NCBI GenBank assembly: GCA_009928645.1
Contig: SACH01000006.1
Coordinates: 1 to 64,000 of the forward strand
Length of the DNA: 64,000 nucleotides
Direction: 5' to 3'
From: Gammaproteobacteria bacterium
GTDB lineage: Bacteria > Pseudomonadota > Gammaproteobacteria > Chromatiales > Chromatiaceae
Shown here: positions 38,401 to 51,093 of the stretch, in pieces
How positions within the stretch are numbered: position 1 is the stretch's first letter
Layout: every line of letters starts with the position of its first letter
The notes under the pieces: generated by a model
Seen by the model: only the letters and a program-made list of their open reading frames with translations
Databases searched by the model: none
What the model was told of the DNA's origin: nothing
Position numbers and translations under genes: made by a program

Positions 38401-38750
38401 GTGACCTCGACCAGAAAGTCCAGGTAGGGCTCGCGGATGGGCTCGGGGCTGGTGACGCGAATCTGCAGCCGACCCTCGGGGGAGACCTCGGGGGTGAAGG
38501 CCAGGCGGCTGAGGAAGTGGGGCCGGGGGGAACCGACCTTGGTGAACTCGGCCTCCGCGGCCAGGGTCACCTGGACCGCATCCAGTTCCTCGGGGGCGAT
38601 CCCATTGAGTTCGATAAGCCCCAGGAAGGGCTCGTTGAGCGCCGAGTCACTGCGGATGCCCCCCAGACCCAGGGCCCAGGTCGACCCGGGGGCCAAAGCC
38701 AGGGCCAGGGCCAGAACGGGAGCGGGGACCCGCTTCAGGGGCCGAAGCAT
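35463..38750 (-). CDS. fimV: FimV-like polar hub protein
   Basis: About 1095 residues from ATG 38750, which gives a clean signal peptide (RVPAPVLALALALAPGSTWA); an in-frame ATG at 38801 would add 17 residues. The FimV N-terminal domain (SDSALNEPFLGLIELNGIAP) is followed by a Pro-rich linker and a LysM-like domain (about residues 230-285, TTLARRMAPPRASREQTALA). A coiled coil lies near residue 430 and one transmembrane helix near 545-565 (WTLVVGGPLLVLLLGLLILV). A basic Trp-rich repeat region (about 617-722) and a very acidic segment follow. The C-terminal FimV domain is KLDLARAYLHMDDPEASHDI. FimV organises the cell pole and type IV pili. Its place between asd and truA is conserved. Confidence 0.93.
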   Translation of the reverse strand: MLRPLKRVPAPVLALALALAPGSTWALGLGGIRSDSALNEPFLGLIELNGIAPEELDAVQVTLAAEAEFTKVGSPRPHFLSRLAFTPEVSPEGRLQIRVTSPEPIREPYLDFLVEVTWPQGRLVKGYTVLLDPPTTLNRPPPAVKAPQFSAPGAGSSRSEDEPLRAGGAAPPSGISAVSGLPITPAIPTGASLAGAGQATNGIGPAPAAPPPVFGPSPPGYPLRYGPVPSGATLTTLARRMAPPRASREQTALAIFRANPHAFSGGDINRLKAGARLEISHPELIFALDAKTARQYYLAAQKGQGLPPLPGPTPAQAPAPEPLAVTSASAPDRLEIATRQPAVEDGRYPAAEEANGSPPVTAAPVPSTSPATDLVSVPAHAASPATGMVTGVPPAVTSEGPLGPDLALVEREILLVREMAETGRQETTELRGRIDRLEAHLGDIKRLLELSNAHLAELQRLGVDARLGDEVRVAGEERVGGEGASIPSAPVPSAPEASSPPVAAEPVGSPVEQPSLRAREPIKPAPPPPPPAPEPSLFDDLSGWTLVVGGPLLVLLLGLLILVRRQNQVKPGPEAAPETLSASVPALVPDFGLDQSSIPPAASVTGPPAASDSAALPVKGRGLQAQLSRWRTRSSKWLRRSGGLKQRWSPQRISEAESPAKVGWLKRQLSRERPTATTIEVPAKQGWLQRQFTAWRTKKAESSADAGWRGQLPQWAARFRKAPPPAATAGAPTGTVGPLPPQALAALVPLAGPEPLEPIPSLGVESAQKREQPPAPQPQASLVAGETNSLENLAETWEVLSLPPLPGALDVGGSPSESPVKAAGTLAREVDQDIALEEAALAALDQTLRETEPAPTATQPLPSMPGELDLGDLLELPALAPAAAGPSLHPQPSAEVPELDLSDLEGLDLGEALGLAPIPSPSPPLVDTTGPMEGVSFGEMAGLAGPHPETSAAVSAQSGKPSADLGRELDLSDLLDLDLDLSVLSAPEAGSEPEPEPKPESAAAGLDLHPSQPSAETTSSWSPPSEKTSVEGEMGLALDFDQEPEIWDEVGIKLDLARAYLHMDDPEASHDILKEILIEGTEEQIAQAKALLARL

Positions 38751-38838
38751 GGGCTGCCAGCGAACGGCAGGTTCGTTCCGCACAGGCCTGACCACTGCCA
38801 TGCCTGGGGCCAGAAGCGAGTCCCGGTCAGGTCGGCGA

Positions 38839-38888
38839 CCAGGTCAGTGATCAGATCAGCAAACAGAAGATCGACCTGACTGACCTGG
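38839..38888. repeat. 10-bp inverted repeat between asd and fimV
   Basis: CCAGGTCAGT (38839-38848) and ACTGACCTGG (38879-38888) are perfect inverted arms around a 30-base loop rich in GATC and GGTCAG-type words. It lies in the gap between asd and fimV and may be an mRNA-processing or attenuation structure. No T run follows. Confidence 0.5.
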
Positions 38889-38985
38889 CCAGACCAGCCA
38901 GCCTGGCCAACCCGGCGGGCGCTGCCCCGATGGGGGATGTTTCGCCCTGGCATGGGCATCAGCCGCACCTGGCCCCCGGTTGCCC

Positions 38986-40116
38986 TCAGTGCTCCTGTAG
39001 CAGCCGCAGCATGCGGCGCAGGGGCTCGGCGGCGCCCCAGAGCAACTGATCGCCGACGGTGAAGGCGTTCAGATAGTCCTCGCCCAGGTTCAGCTTGCGC
39101 AGCCGACCGACGGGCACGGTCAGGGTGCCGGTGACGGCGGCGGGGGACAGACCGGCGACCGTGGCCGCACGCTCGTTGGGGATGACCTGCACCCAGTCGT
39201 TGGCCCCGGCGATCATCTCCACCAACTCGTCCAGGGGGGCCCGCTGCTTGAGCTTGATGACCAGGCCCTGGCTGTGGCAGCGCATGGCGCCGATGCGCAC
39301 GCAGGTGCCGTCGATGGGGATGGGATTGTCCTGACGGCCGAGGATCTTGTTGGTTTCCACCAGCCCCTTCCATTCCTCGCGACTCTGGCCATTGTCGAGA
39401 GGGGTGTCGATCCAGGGGATGAGGCTGCCGGCCAGGGGGGCGCCGAAATTGGCGGTGGGGAATTCGGCCCCGTGCATGGTGTCGGTGACGATGCGGTCGA
39501 TGTCCAGGATGGCCGAGGCCGGGTCCGCCAGCCGATCGGCGCAGCCAGCGTGCAGGGCGCCCATCTGGGACAGGAGCTCGCGCATGTTCTTGGCCCCAGC
39601 CCCGGAGGCGGCCTGGTAGGTCATGGAGGTCACCCATTCCACCAGGTCATGGCGGAAGAGGCCGCCGATGGCCATCAACATCAGGCTGACGGTGCAGTTG
39701 CCGCCGATAAAGTCGCGATTGCCCGCCGCCAGGGCCGCCTCGATGACGTCCAGGTTGACGGGGTCGAGGATGATGGTGCTGTCCGGCGCCATGCGCAGGC
39801 TGGAGGCGGCATCGATCCAGTAGCCCTGCCAGCCGGCGGCGCGCAACTGGGGATAGACGGCCTTGGTGTAGTCGCCGCCCTGGCAGGTGACGATGACATC
39901 CAGGGCCGCCAGGGCCTCCAGGTCATTGGCGTCCCGCAGCGGGACGTCCCCCTTGCCCACGTCCGGACCCGGCTGGCCGACCTGGGAGGTGGTGAAGAAG
40001 ACCGGCTCCGGGATGGAGGCGAAGTCGTTTTCCTCCAGCATCCGGCCCATGAGGACCGAACCCACCATGCCCCGCCAGCCCACGAAACCGACCCGATTGC
40101 ACTCGACCTGACTCAT
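38986..40116 (-). CDS. asd: Aspartate-semialdehyde dehydrogenase
   Basis: ATG 40116 (GAAGGCG upstream) gives 376 residues. Asd reduces aspartyl phosphate to the semialdehyde for lysine, methionine and threonine synthesis. The NADP-binding start is [19 protein letters not shown]. The catalytic Cys is in [19 protein letters not shown] at about residue 135, and the substrate-binding part includes [14 protein letters not shown]. The GWRGMVGS type is the Gram-negative enzyme. It follows leuB by five bases. Confidence 0.96.
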   Translation of the reverse strand: MSQVECNRVGFVGWRGMVGSVLMGRMLEENDFASIPEPVFFTTSQVGQPGPDVGKGDVPLRDANDLEALAALDVIVTCQGGDYTKAVYPQLRAAGWQGYWIDAASSLRMAPDSTIILDPVNLDVIEAALAAGNRDFIGGNCTVSLMLMAIGGLFRHDLVEWVTSMTYQAASGAGAKNMRELLSQMGALHAGCADRLADPASAILDIDRIVTDTMHGAEFPTANFGAPLAGSLIPWIDTPLDNGQSREEWKGLVETNKILGRQDNPIPIDGTCVRIGAMRCHSQGLVIKLKQRAPLDELVEMIAGANDWVQVIPNERAATVAGLSPAAVTGTLTVPVGRLRKLNLGEDYLNAFTVGDQLLWGAAEPLRRMLRLLQEH

Positions 40117-40121
40117 CGCCT

Positions 40122-41204
40122 TCACTCCTCACCCAGGGCCGCCAGCACGGCGTCACCCATTTCACTCGTCCCCACCTGGCGCATGCCCGGGGACATGATA
40201 TCGGCGGTGCGCAACCCCAGGTCCAGGACCCGGGTGACCGCCTGCTCGATGCGCCGGGCCTTGTCCTCGTCGCCGAAACTGTAGCGCAGCATCATGGCCA
40301 CCGAGAGGATGGTGGCCAGGGGATTGGCGACGCCCTGGCCGGCTATGTCCGGGGCCGAGCCATGGATGGGCTCGTACATGCCCTTGCCATGCTCGTCCAG
40401 GGAGGCCGAGGGCAGCATGCCAATGGAGCCCGTCAGCATGGAGGCCTCGTCGGAGAGGATGTCGCCGAAGAGGTTGCCGGTGACGATGACGTCGAACTGC
40501 TTGGGATTGCGCACCAGTTGCATGGCGCAGTTGTCGACGTACATGTGACTCAGGGCAACGTCCGGATAGTCGGCGCCCACCTCGGTGGCGATATCCCGCC
40601 ACAGCTCTGTGCACTCCAGGACATTGGCCTTGTCCACCGAGCAGAGGCGCTTGTTGCGCTTGCGGGCAATGTCGAAGGCGACGCGGCAGATGCGGCGGAT
40701 CTCCGACTCGGTATAGACCATGGTGTTGACGCCGACCCGTTCGCCATCCTCGTTCACATGGGTGCCACGGGGCTTGCCGAAATAGATGTCGCCGGTGAGT
40801 TCCCGGACGATGACGATGTCCAGGCCGGCGACGATCTCCGGGCGCAGGGAGGAGGCGGCGGCCAGTTGCGGGTAGAGGATGGCCGGGCGCAAGTTGGCAA
40901 AGAGACCCAGACCGCCGCGCAGGCCCAGCAGGCCACGCTCGGGGCGCACCGCGTAGGGCAGGGGTTCCCACTTGGGGCCGCCCACCGCGCCGAGCAGGAT
41001 GGCATCGGCCTCCCGAGCGAGTTCCAGGGTGGCCTCCGGCAGGGGGCCACCGGTCGCGTCGATGGCCGCGCCGCCCACCAGGGCCTCGTCCATGTCGATA
41101 TCGAGGCCGTGCTCGTCGCGCAGGCAGGCGAGGACCTTGACCGCCTCGTCGACGATCTCCGGGCCAATGCCGTCACCCGGCAGGATCAGAATCTGTTTGC
41201 TCAC
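40122..41204 (-). CDS. leuB: 3-isopropylmalate dehydrogenase
   Basis: LeuB oxidatively decarboxylates 3-isopropylmalate in leucine synthesis. The 360-residue protein has [20 protein letters not shown] at the N-terminus, [10 protein letters not shown], the arginine-rich substrate segment [20 protein letters not shown] and the metal-binding [20 protein letters not shown]. Length is normal. It lies in the leuC-leuD-leuB order, but a 251-bp gap carrying the 57-bp repeat copy B separates it from leuD. Confidence 0.97.
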   Translation of the reverse strand: MSKQILILPGDGIGPEIVDEAVKVLACLRDEHGLDIDMDEALVGGAAIDATGGPLPEATLELAREADAILLGAVGGPKWEPLPYAVRPERGLLGLRGGLGLFANLRPAILYPQLAAASSLRPEIVAGLDIVIVRELTGDIYFGKPRGTHVNEDGERVGVNTMVYTESEIRRICRVAFDIARKRNKRLCSVDKANVLECTELWRDIATEVGADYPDVALSHMYVDNCAMQLVRNPKQFDVIVTGNLFGDILSDEASMLTGSIGMLPSASLDEHGKGMYEPIHGSAPDIAGQGVANPLATILSVAMMLRYSFGDEDKARRIEQAVTRVLDLGLRTADIMSPGMRQVGTSEMGDAVLAALGEE

Positions 41205-41358
41205 GTCTGTGGATGCCTTTGCGTTACTTCACATTAGGTTTGGTTGGAAATCATATACCCATCGCCGATCAAGCTTGGGTTTTCGCTAGCCAATCACTCA
41301 GGGGGTTCCGCCGGGTCGGGTGACGTCTGGCGGGGGACGCCGTGAATCCATCCCTGGA

Positions 41359-41415
41359 GGCCTGGCAACCGCATCCTTGCGGTTGACACCCCCGCCAAAC
41401 GCCACCCGACCCTCC
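41359..41415 (-). repeat. 57-bp dispersed intergenic repeat, copy B
   Basis: The minus strand of this segment aligns without gaps to 26880-26936, with transitions making up most of the differences. It lies in the gap between leuD and leuB. A second GC-rich inverted stretch follows it (about 41320-41345). The two copies are in opposite orientation relative to the window but both lie within the minus-strand housekeeping block. Confidence 0.75.
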
Positions 41416-41455
41416 TGTTGAGGCCGCGAACTGAGGCGTGACCGGTATCACTTTC

Positions 41456-42094
41456 TCAGGCGAACAGCCAGGGGGCCTCGGCCTTGCGCCGCGCCTCGTA
41501 GGCGCGGATGGTGTCCACGTGCTGGAGAGTCAGGCCAATGTCGTCCAGGCCCTTGTGCAGGCACTCCTTGTGGAAGGGATCCATATCGAAGGGGATGGGC
41601 TTGCTCCCGGTCGGGGTCAGGGTCTGCGCCAGCAGATCGACCTCGATTTCCAGGGCTTGTGGGCCAGTGGCCTGGCTGAAGAGCCCGTCGATGCGGGCGC
41701 TATCAAGAACGATGGGCAGAATGCCGTTCTTGAAACAGTTATTGAAAAAGATATCGGCGTAGCTCGGGGCCAGGATGACGCGAAAGCCATAGTCCAGCAG
41801 GGCCCAGGGCGCGTGCTCACGGGAGGAACCGCAACCGAAATTCTCCCGGGTCAGGAGGATGCTGGCCCCGGCATAGCGCGCGTCGTTGAGGACGAAGTCC
41901 GGGTTCAGTGGCCGGTGGGTGCAGTCCTGGCCGGGCTCGCCCCGGTCCAGGTAGCGCCATTCGTCGAAGAGGTTGGGCCCGAAGCCGGTGCGCTCGATGC
42001 TCTTCAAGAACTGCTTGGGGATGATGGCGTCGGTGTCGACGTTGGCGCGGTCCAGGGGGCAGACCTTGCCAGTGAAATCGGCGAATTTTTCCAT
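41456..42094 (-). CDS. leuD: 3-isopropylmalate dehydratase small subunit
   Basis: The 212-residue small subunit pairs with LeuC to isomerise 2- to 3-isopropylmalate. Signature segments are [20 protein letters not shown] near residue 20, [20 protein letters not shown] at about residue 85 and the swivel-domain region [18 protein letters not shown]. Length fits the enterobacterial type. It lies 24 bp after leuC, so the two subunits are co-transcribed. Confidence 0.97.
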   Translation of the reverse strand: MEKFADFTGKVCPLDRANVDTDAIIPKQFLKSIERTGFGPNLFDEWRYLDRGEPGQDCTHRPLNPDFVLNDARYAGASILLTRENFGCGSSREHAPWALLDYGFRVILAPSYADIFFNNCFKNGILPIVLDSARIDGLFSQATGPQALEIEVDLLAQTLTPTGSKPIPFDMDPFHKECLHKGLDDIGLTLQHVDTIRAYEARRKAEAPWLFA

Positions 42095-42118
42095 GATCGA
42101 ATCCTCTGGCGGGGCCGC

Positions 42119-43522
42119 TTACAGGGTGCGCGCGTCGACGAAGTGGCCGGTGACGGCGGCGGCGGCGGCCATGGCCGGACTCACCAGGTGGGTGCGCCCG
42201 CCAGGCCCCTGCCGGCCCTCGAAGTTGCGGTTAGAGGTGGAGGCGCAGCGCTCCCCCGGTTCCAGCCGGTCGGCGTTCATGGCCAGGCACATGGAGCAAC
42301 CCGGGTCGCGCCATTCGAAACCGGCGGCGGTGAAGATCTCGTGCAGGCCCTCGGCCTCGGCCTGTTCCTTGACCGGGCCCGAGCCCGGCACCACCAGGGC
42401 CAGCTTGATGGTGGGCGCCACCTGGCGGCCCTTGACCACCGCGGCGGCGGCGCGCAGGTCCTCGATGCGGGAATTGGTGCAAGAGCCGATGAAGACCTTG
42501 TCCGGGCGGATCGCGGTGATGGGGGTACCGGCCTCCAGGCCCATGTACTCCAGGGCGCGACGCATGCCGGCGGCCTTGGTCGGGTCCGGCTCGGCGGCGG
42601 GATTGGGCACCCGGTCGTCGATCGCCACCACCATCTCCGGCGAGGTACCCCAGGTGACCTGGGGCTTGATGGCGGCGGCATCCAGGTGGACCACCCGGTC
42701 GAACTTGGCGTCCGGGTCGCTCACCAGGGTCCGCCAGTGGGCGGCGGCCCGCGCGAAGAGCTCCCCTTGGGGGGCGAAGGGGCGGCCACGCACATAGTCG
42801 ATGGTCTTCTCGTCTACCGCCACCAGGCCGGCGCGGGCGCCAGCCTCGATGGTCATGTTGCAGACGGTCATGCGGCCTTCCATGGACAGATCGCGGATGG
42901 CGGAGCCACCGAACTCGATGACGTAGCCGGTCCCCCCGGCGGTGCCGATCTGGCCGATGATCGCCAGGACGATGTCCTTGGCGGTGACGCCCTGTCCCAA
43001 CTGACCATCGACGCTCACCAGCATCGTCCTGGACTTGCGCTGCAACAGGCACTGGGTGGCGAGCACGTGCTCCACCTCGGAGGTGCCGATGCCGAAGGCC
43101 AGGGCACCAAAGGCGCCGTGGGTGGAGGTATGGGAGTCACCGCAGACAATGGTCATGCCCGGCAGGGTGAAGCCCTGCTCCGGCCCCATGACATGGACGA
43201 TGCCCTGACGCGGGTCGCCCATGCCGAACTCGGTGATACCGAACTCGATACAGTTGCGGCCCAGGGTCTCCACCTGGAGGCGGGAGACGGGGTCGACGAT
43301 ACCCTGATGGCGGTCCTTGGTGGGGACATTGTGGTCCGGTACCGCCAGATTGGCCGTCGTGCGCCAGGGCTGGCGCCCGGCTAAGCGCAGGCCGGCAAAG
43401 GCCTGGGGCGAGGTGACCTCATGGACCAGTTGGCGGTCGATATAGAGGAGCGCCGTACCGTCGTCGTCGAAACGGACGAGGTGCTCGTCCCAAATTTTGT
43501 CATACAGGGTCTGGGCTGCCAT
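42119..43522 (-). CDS. leuC: 3-isopropylmalate dehydratase large subunit
   Basis: From ATG 43522 (GGAGG nine bases upstream) the aconitase-family protein has 467 residues. It holds a 4Fe-4S cluster through Cys in [17 protein letters not shown] (about residue 347) and in the [16 protein letters not shown] pair (about 407 and 410). [20 protein letters not shown] is the active-site segment. It is the first gene of the leuC-leuD-leuB-asd series. I see no leucine-rich leader peptide in the 214-bp gap before greA. Confidence 0.97.
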   Translation of the reverse strand: MAAQTLYDKIWDEHLVRFDDDGTALLYIDRQLVHEVTSPQAFAGLRLAGRQPWRTTANLAVPDHNVPTKDRHQGIVDPVSRLQVETLGRNCIEFGITEFGMGDPRQGIVHVMGPEQGFTLPGMTIVCGDSHTSTHGAFGALAFGIGTSEVEHVLATQCLLQRKSRTMLVSVDGQLGQGVTAKDIVLAIIGQIGTAGGTGYVIEFGGSAIRDLSMEGRMTVCNMTIEAGARAGLVAVDEKTIDYVRGRPFAPQGELFARAAAHWRTLVSDPDAKFDRVVHLDAAAIKPQVTWGTSPEMVVAIDDRVPNPAAEPDPTKAAGMRRALEYMGLEAGTPITAIRPDKVFIGSCTNSRIEDLRAAAAVVKGRQVAPTIKLALVVPGSGPVKEQAEAEGLHEIFTAAGFEWRDPGCSMCLAMNADRLEPGERCASTSNRNFEGRQGPGGRTHLVSPAMAAAAAVTGHFVDARTL

Positions 43523-43736
43523 GGGCAAGGCCTCCGGCCATAGCGGTAGGTCGATCGAAACAAGGAAAAAAGGATAAAGGGCCTAGGGATGGCACGCAAA
43601 CCCAGGGCTATACCCCCTCACGGTGCATTCGCAGTTTTCCCAAGTCCCCCGAACCCCCGGGCTTTGGCTGAAAAGCGAATGGCTGGGGGAATTGCCATGC
43701 GGTGCAACAGGGCATGCCGGGGAGCCGGGCTGCCGG

Positions 43737-44216
43737 TCAGACGTAACGCACTTCCAGGATCTCGAACTCGCGCACCCCGCCGGGGGCGTCCACCTTGACG
43801 GTGTCGCCCTCGCGCTTGCCGATGAGGGCGCGGGCGATGGGCGAGGTCACGGAGATCATGCCCTGGGCAAAGTCGGCCTCGTCCTCGCCAACGATCTGGA
43901 AGCTGTGCTCGGTCTCCTCGTCATCGAGTTCCAGGACGACGGCGGTGGCGCCGAAGACGACCCGGCCGTCGGTGGCCAGTTGGGTGACGTCGATGACATG
44001 GGCATGGGACAGCTTGCTCTCGAGATCCTTGATCCGGCCCTCGACGAAGCTTTGTTGCTCCCGGGCGGCATGGTACTCGGCATTCTCCTTGAGGTCGCCG
44101 TGACTGCGGGCCTCGGCGATGGCAGCGATGATGCGCGGGCGCTCGACGCGCTTGAGCCGCTCCAACTCCTCACGCAACTTTTCCGCCCCCCTGGCGGTCA
44201 GTGGGACCTTGCTCAT
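43737..44216 (-). CDS. greA: Transcription elongation factor GreA
   Basis: GreA rescues backtracked RNA polymerase by stimulating transcript cleavage. The 159-residue protein has the N-terminal coiled coil ([20 protein letters not shown]), whose tip acidic residues are in [20 protein letters not shown], and the C-terminal FKBP-like domain ([20 protein letters not shown]). Length is typical. It follows carB on the same strand, as in Pseudomonas. A 7-bp inverted repeat (GAAAGTC 44246-44252, GACTTTC 44261-44267) lies in its leader, 30 bp upstream. Confidence 0.96.
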   Translation of the reverse strand: MSKVPLTARGAEKLREELERLKRVERPRIIAAIAEARSHGDLKENAEYHAAREQQSFVEGRIKDLESKLSHAHVIDVTQLATDGRVVFGATAVVLELDDEETEHSFQIVGEDEADFAQGMISVTSPIARALIGKREGDTVKVDAPGGVREFEILEVRYV

Positions 44217-44452
44217 GGTAGTGATTCCTCGTCAAAGATTAGCGTGAAAGTCACGGTAAAGACTTTCATTTTTAGGGACGTGACGCACGCCCTCATGGTC
44301 ATTGGTGGGAAACATGCTAGCGGAGCCTTTCATCCCTTGGGGTGTGGCCTGCCCCGCTCCTGGCAGTTCGGTGGGCCGCCGTGGCGACCAGTCGGTCGTT
44401 CTCACCGGCTCGCCTGGACTGCTCCAAATCCTGAGCGGGTATCCCCCGCCCG

Positions 44453-47659
<3,207 letters not shown>

Positions 47660-47924
47660 CTTGGTTCCAGGTCAGGTCAGGCGGTCGCTGGTCGGGCGAC
47701 GGCGGCTCGTCTTGGGTTGATCTTGCCGGGACGGTGCGGGTCTGACAGTCGTGCGGCGCCACCCGGGCGGCGATCACACCAACAGACGGCATTCTCCGGA
47801 AGGGAGCGGCACCCCCTTGGCCCGCTCCAGGTATCACGGCGGGGCGTGCCGTGAAAACGCAGGCCCGGCCCTTCATTGGCGAGGGGAAAGGTACCTGCCC
47901 ATCATGATCGTCAGTCAGTCAGGG

Positions 47925-49103
47925 TCAGCCCCGGTGGGCGCGCATCAGGGCGATGAAGTGATCGAACACCGGCGCTACGTCATGGGGACCAGGACTCGCC
48001 TCCGGATGGCCTTGAAAGCTGAAGGCCGGCCGCTCCCGGTGGTGAATACCCTGCAGAGAGCCATCAAACAGTGACCGATGGGTCGCCTCCAGGCTGGCCG
48101 GCAGGCTGGCCTCGTCCACGGCGAAGCCATGGTTCTGGCTGCTGATCATGACCCGCCCGGTGCGCAGGTCCTGTACCGGGTGGTTAGCGCCATGGTGACC
48201 GAACTTCATCTTCAAGGTCCGGGCCCCGCAGGCCAGGCCCAGTAATTGATGCCCGAGGCAGATGCCGAAGAGCGGGATACCGGTCTCAAGTAATTCGCCA
48301 ATGGCTTGGATCGCGTAGTCGCAGGGCTCGGGATCACCTGGGCCGTTGGACAGAAAGACCCCATCCGGTCCTAGGGCCAGGACCTCCGCCGCCGGCGTCC
48401 GGGCGGGCACCACGCGCACCCGGCAGCCGCGCTCAACCAGCATACGCAGGATGTTGCGCTTGATGCCGAAGTCGTAGGCGACGACGAAATGGGTAGGTTC
48501 TTCCCGGCCCACGGCAGGCGTAAATTCTCCCCGCCCCCCGGCGTGGAGGCCCGACGTGGCCGCGGTGCCACCCAAGCGCCATACCCCCTGCTCCCAATCG
48601 TAAGGATCGGGCGTGGTCACCTCCTGGGCCAGGTCTAGGCCCTTGAGGCCGGGGAAGGCTCGGGCCGCGGCCAGGGCCGCCGCCTCGTCGATGGCGGCAC
48701 CCGCCTGCAGGCAGCCGTTCTGAGCACCCTTCTCGCGCAGGATGCGGGTCAGGCGCCGGGTGTCGATATCCGCGATGCCCGGGACGCCCTGGCGCGTCAG
48801 GTAGGCGTCCAACGGTTCCCGCTGGCGCCAGTTGCTGGCCAGGCGTGGCAGATCGCGGATCACCAGGCCGGCCGCCTGGATGGCGGGGGATTCCTCGTCC
48901 TCGGGGTTGACGCCCACGTTGCCGATATGGGGATAGGTGAGGGTGACCAACTGGCGGCGATAGGAGGGATCGGTGAGGATCTCCTGGTACCCGGACATGG
49001 CGGTGTTGAACACCACCTCGCCGACGCTCTGGGTCTCGGCGCCGATGGACAGGCCACGGAAGACGGAGCCATCTTCCAGAACGAGAACCGCGGGCTTGCT
49101 CAA
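47925..49103 (-). CDS. carA: Carbamoyl-phosphate synthase small chain
   Basis: CarA supplies ammonia from glutamine to CarB. I prefer TTG 49103 as start (392 residues, [17 protein letters not shown]) because GGAG then sits six bases upstream. The in-frame ATG at 49109 directly abuts that GGAG. The glutaminase triad Cys is in [20 protein letters not shown] at about residue 270 with the downstream His in [33 protein letters not shown] is the N-terminal mark. dapB, the usual upstream neighbour, is absent. It has its own promoter. Confidence 0.95.
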   Translation of the reverse strand: MSKPAVLVLEDGSVFRGLSIGAETQSVGEVVFNTAMSGYQEILTDPSYRRQLVTLTYPHIGNVGVNPEDEESPAIQAAGLVIRDLPRLASNWRQREPLDAYLTRQGVPGIADIDTRRLTRILREKGAQNGCLQAGAAIDEAAALAAARAFPGLKGLDLAQEVTTPDPYDWEQGVWRLGGTAATSGLHAGGRGEFTPAVGREEPTHFVVAYDFGIKRNILRMLVERGCRVRVVPARTPAAEVLALGPDGVFLSNGPGDPEPCDYAIQAIGELLETGIPLFGICLGHQLLGLACGARTLKMKFGHHGANHPVQDLRTGRVMISSQNHGFAVDEASLPASLEATHRSLFDGSLQGIHHRERPAFSFQGHPEASPGPHDVAPVFDHFIALMRAHRG

Positions 49104-49293
49104 GGTCATCTCCAGGTTCAGCCAGCCCGCGTCCCGGCCCGGGGGCCGCGGGAACAGTTAGGGCGCCGGTGGGCGCGGGTATCACGCGGACGCGCAATGA
49201 GGGAGGGCGGCCAGGATCGTGCTGCACGGCACGATTACGTGAGCCCGAGGGCGGCTGGTGGGGGGAAGCGGGCCAGGCACCTCGAACATTGGA

Positions 49294-49322
49294 ATTCTAG
49301 GTGATACCCCCTGCCCTGTCCA
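49294..49322 (-). promoter_or_regulatory. Sigma70-type promoter of carA
   Basis: On the minus strand TGGACA (49317-49322) and TAGAAT (49294-49299) are spaced by 17 bp. They lie about 190 bp before the start of carA, leaving a long leader. The rest of the 366-bp gap 49104-49469 holds this promoter and the palindrome at 49359; nothing else is seen. Confidence 0.65.
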
Positions 49323-49358
49323 TTTGACTCCAGGGCCCTATTGCGCCCGGACGTCCTT

Positions 49359-49376
49359 CACTGAAGCACTTCAGTG
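49359..49376. promoter_or_regulatory. Palindrome upstream of the carA promoter
   Basis: CACTGAAG (49359-49366) and CTTCAGTG (49369-49376) are perfect inverted arms separated by CA. The site is about 80 bp upstream of the expected carA transcription start. It does not match the ArgR box, so the binding protein is unknown. Confidence 0.4.
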
Positions 49377-49469
49377 TTCAGCCTGACCAAACAGAGCAAG
49401 ACTGCCTGTGATGAGCGCTGCGCATCTCCCGCTTCCCGGGCACTGACGAGTTGACCGGCGCTTTGCGCG

Positions 49470-49904
49470 TCACAGCGCCCGGCGGATCCAGTTCTCCAGG
49501 GAACCGGCATCCATGGCCCCGGAGGTGCGAGCCGCCTCTTTGCCGGCCTTGAAGACCACCAGGGTGGGAATACTGCGGATGCCGTAGCGCTGGGCCAGTC
49601 CCTGGTTTTCCTCGGTATTGACCTTAACCAGGCGGGCCCGGGGTTCGATCCGCCGTGCGACGGCCTCGAAGGCCGGCGCCATCGCGCGGCACGGACCGCA
49701 CCAGGGGGCCCAGAAGTCGACTACCAGGGAGAGATCGCCACGCCCCAGATGTTTGGGAAAACGCCCCTCGTCCAAGGCCAGGGGCGCGCCGCTGAAGAGC
49801 GCGCTGCGGCACTTGCCGCAGCGGGCCTCCTCGCCCAGCCGTTCGGTGGGCACCCGGTTGACGGCATCGCAACGGGGACAGACGACATGCAGGGGTTGGG
49901 TCAT
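49470..49904 (-). CDS. trxC: Thioredoxin with N-terminal zinc ribbon (TrxC-like)
   Basis: ATG 49904 (AGGAG nine bases upstream) gives 144 residues. The N-terminal zinc-ribbon cysteines are in VVCPRCDAVNRVPTERLG and EARCGKCRSALF. A thioredoxin fold with active site FWAPWCGPCRAMAPAFEAVA follows at about residues 67-76, then the cis-proline loop YGIRSIPTLVVFKAGKE. This is the TrxC (thioredoxin 2) layout, an oxidative-stress reductase whose zinc site modulates activity. It is divergent from the CnoX-like gene. Confidence 0.93.
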   Translation of the reverse strand: MTQPLHVVCPRCDAVNRVPTERLGEEARCGKCRSALFSGAPLALDEGRFPKHLGRGDLSLVVDFWAPWCGPCRAMAPAFEAVARRIEPRARLVKVNTEENQGLAQRYGIRSIPTLVVFKAGKEAARTSGAMDAGSLENWIRRAL

Positions 49905-50049
49905 GGCGGGTAGCTCCTGAGAACAAGGCAGGTGACGGCGGCGAGGTCCATCCGGCATCGTCCCCGCCGGCTTGAAGCGTTACTATCGCACGCCTATCTA
50001 CGGCCTTTCAGGTCAATTCCAACCATCTGCTTAACAGGAGAACGGCACC

Positions 50050-50913
50050 ATGGCCGACTCACCTTATCTGGTTGCCGTCAACGCACAGAACTTCCACCAA
50101 GTCGTCATCGAGGGCTCTTACGAACGCCCGGTGTTGGTGGACTTCTGGGCCGACTGGTGCGCCCCCTGCCGCGCCCTCATGCCCGTCCTCGCCAAGCTGG
50201 CGGAGGAATATCGCGGTCGCCTGCTGATCGCCAAGCTCAACACTGAAGAAGAACAGGCCCTCGCCGCCCAGATGGGTATCCGCAGCCTGCCCACCGTCCA
50301 ACTCTTCAAGGAGGGACGCCCCATCGACCAGTTCATGGGCGCCCTGCCCGAGGCCCAGGTACGAGCCTTCCTGGAACCCTATCTGCCCCGCCCCGCCGAC
50401 GGGCTGCTGGAGCAAATCGGCGATCGTCTCCGGGCGGGTGACCTGGCCGGGGCCCAGGCAGCCCTGGATATGGCACGGGCCAAGGACCCGGACAATCCCC
50501 GACTACTCCTAGTGGAGGTCCAGATCAAGGCCAGCGCCGGGGACACCCAGGGCGCTGAGTCCCTGCTCGACCAGGTCCCCCTGGACCTGGCCAAGGACCC
50601 GGAGGTAATGGCCTTGCGTGGCCAGTTGCGCCTCGCCAATCTGGTGGCCGGCGCCCCGTCGGCGCTGGAACTCACCGCCCGTCTCGCCGCCGATCCCCGT
50701 GACAGCGAGGCCGGCTTCCTGCTCGCCGCCCGTCAGGCGGCCACTGGCGATTTCGCCTCCGCCCTGGCCGGACTCCTGGCGCTGCTCAAGCGCGACCGGG
50801 CCTATGGCGAGGATGCGGCGCGCAAGACCATGATCCTGATCTTCGACTTGCTGGGTGGAGATGACCCCTTGGTCGCCAGCTACCGCGGCAAGATGCTCAG
50901 TGCCCTGTATTGA
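50050..50913 (+). CDS. cnoX: CnoX/YbbN-type thioredoxin-fold co-chaperone
   Basis: The 287-residue protein combines an N-terminal thioredoxin domain (VDFWADWCAPCRALMPVLAK, about residues 28-47) with C-terminal TPR-like repeats (about 115-287) that match the CnoX/YbbN family. The active site reads WCAPC. CnoX protects thiols of its clients and passes unfolded proteins to GroEL. AGGAGA precedes the ATG. It is divergent from trxC, so the gap between 49904 and 50050 carries both promoters. Confidence 0.92.
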   Translation: MADSPYLVAVNAQNFHQVVIEGSYERPVLVDFWADWCAPCRALMPVLAKLAEEYRGRLLIAKLNTEEEQALAAQMGIRSLPTVQLFKEGRPIDQFMGALPEAQVRAFLEPYLPRPADGLLEQIGDRLRAGDLAGAQAALDMARAKDPDNPRLLLVEVQIKASAGDTQGAESLLDQVPLDLAKDPEVMALRGQLRLANLVAGAPSALELTARLAADPRDSEAGFLLAARQAATGDFASALAGLLALLKRDRAYGEDAARKTMILIFDLLGGDDPLVASYRGKMLSALY

Positions 50914-51093
50914 CCGGACCTTGGTGAACATCGAGCCACTTCATCGGTCGGGGTGGCGGGAAATCCTCCACTATTCCTGACCTGAAATTGCCGGCCAGCA
51001 CGATCTTCATCGGGGAGACGGTGGTCAGCCCTCGCGCTGGGTGGCGTCAAGGGTTCAGGCCGCGCTCGTCTCCCGCCAACGCTGACCTGCCGG

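Noticed and set aside
41438-43384. 648-residue plus-strand frame over leuC and leuD
   Set aside because: Antisense shadow of two conserved enzymes; composition (G, Q, H, V) not protein-like.
44246-44267. Possible small RNA in the greA leader like E. coli GraL
   Set aside because: The inverted repeat exists but the T-rich side is on the strand opposite to greA; no promoter is visible.
49636-49656. tRNA-like TTCGATCC word
   Set aside because: It lies inside the trxC coding sequence and no cloverleaf or acceptor stem can be built.
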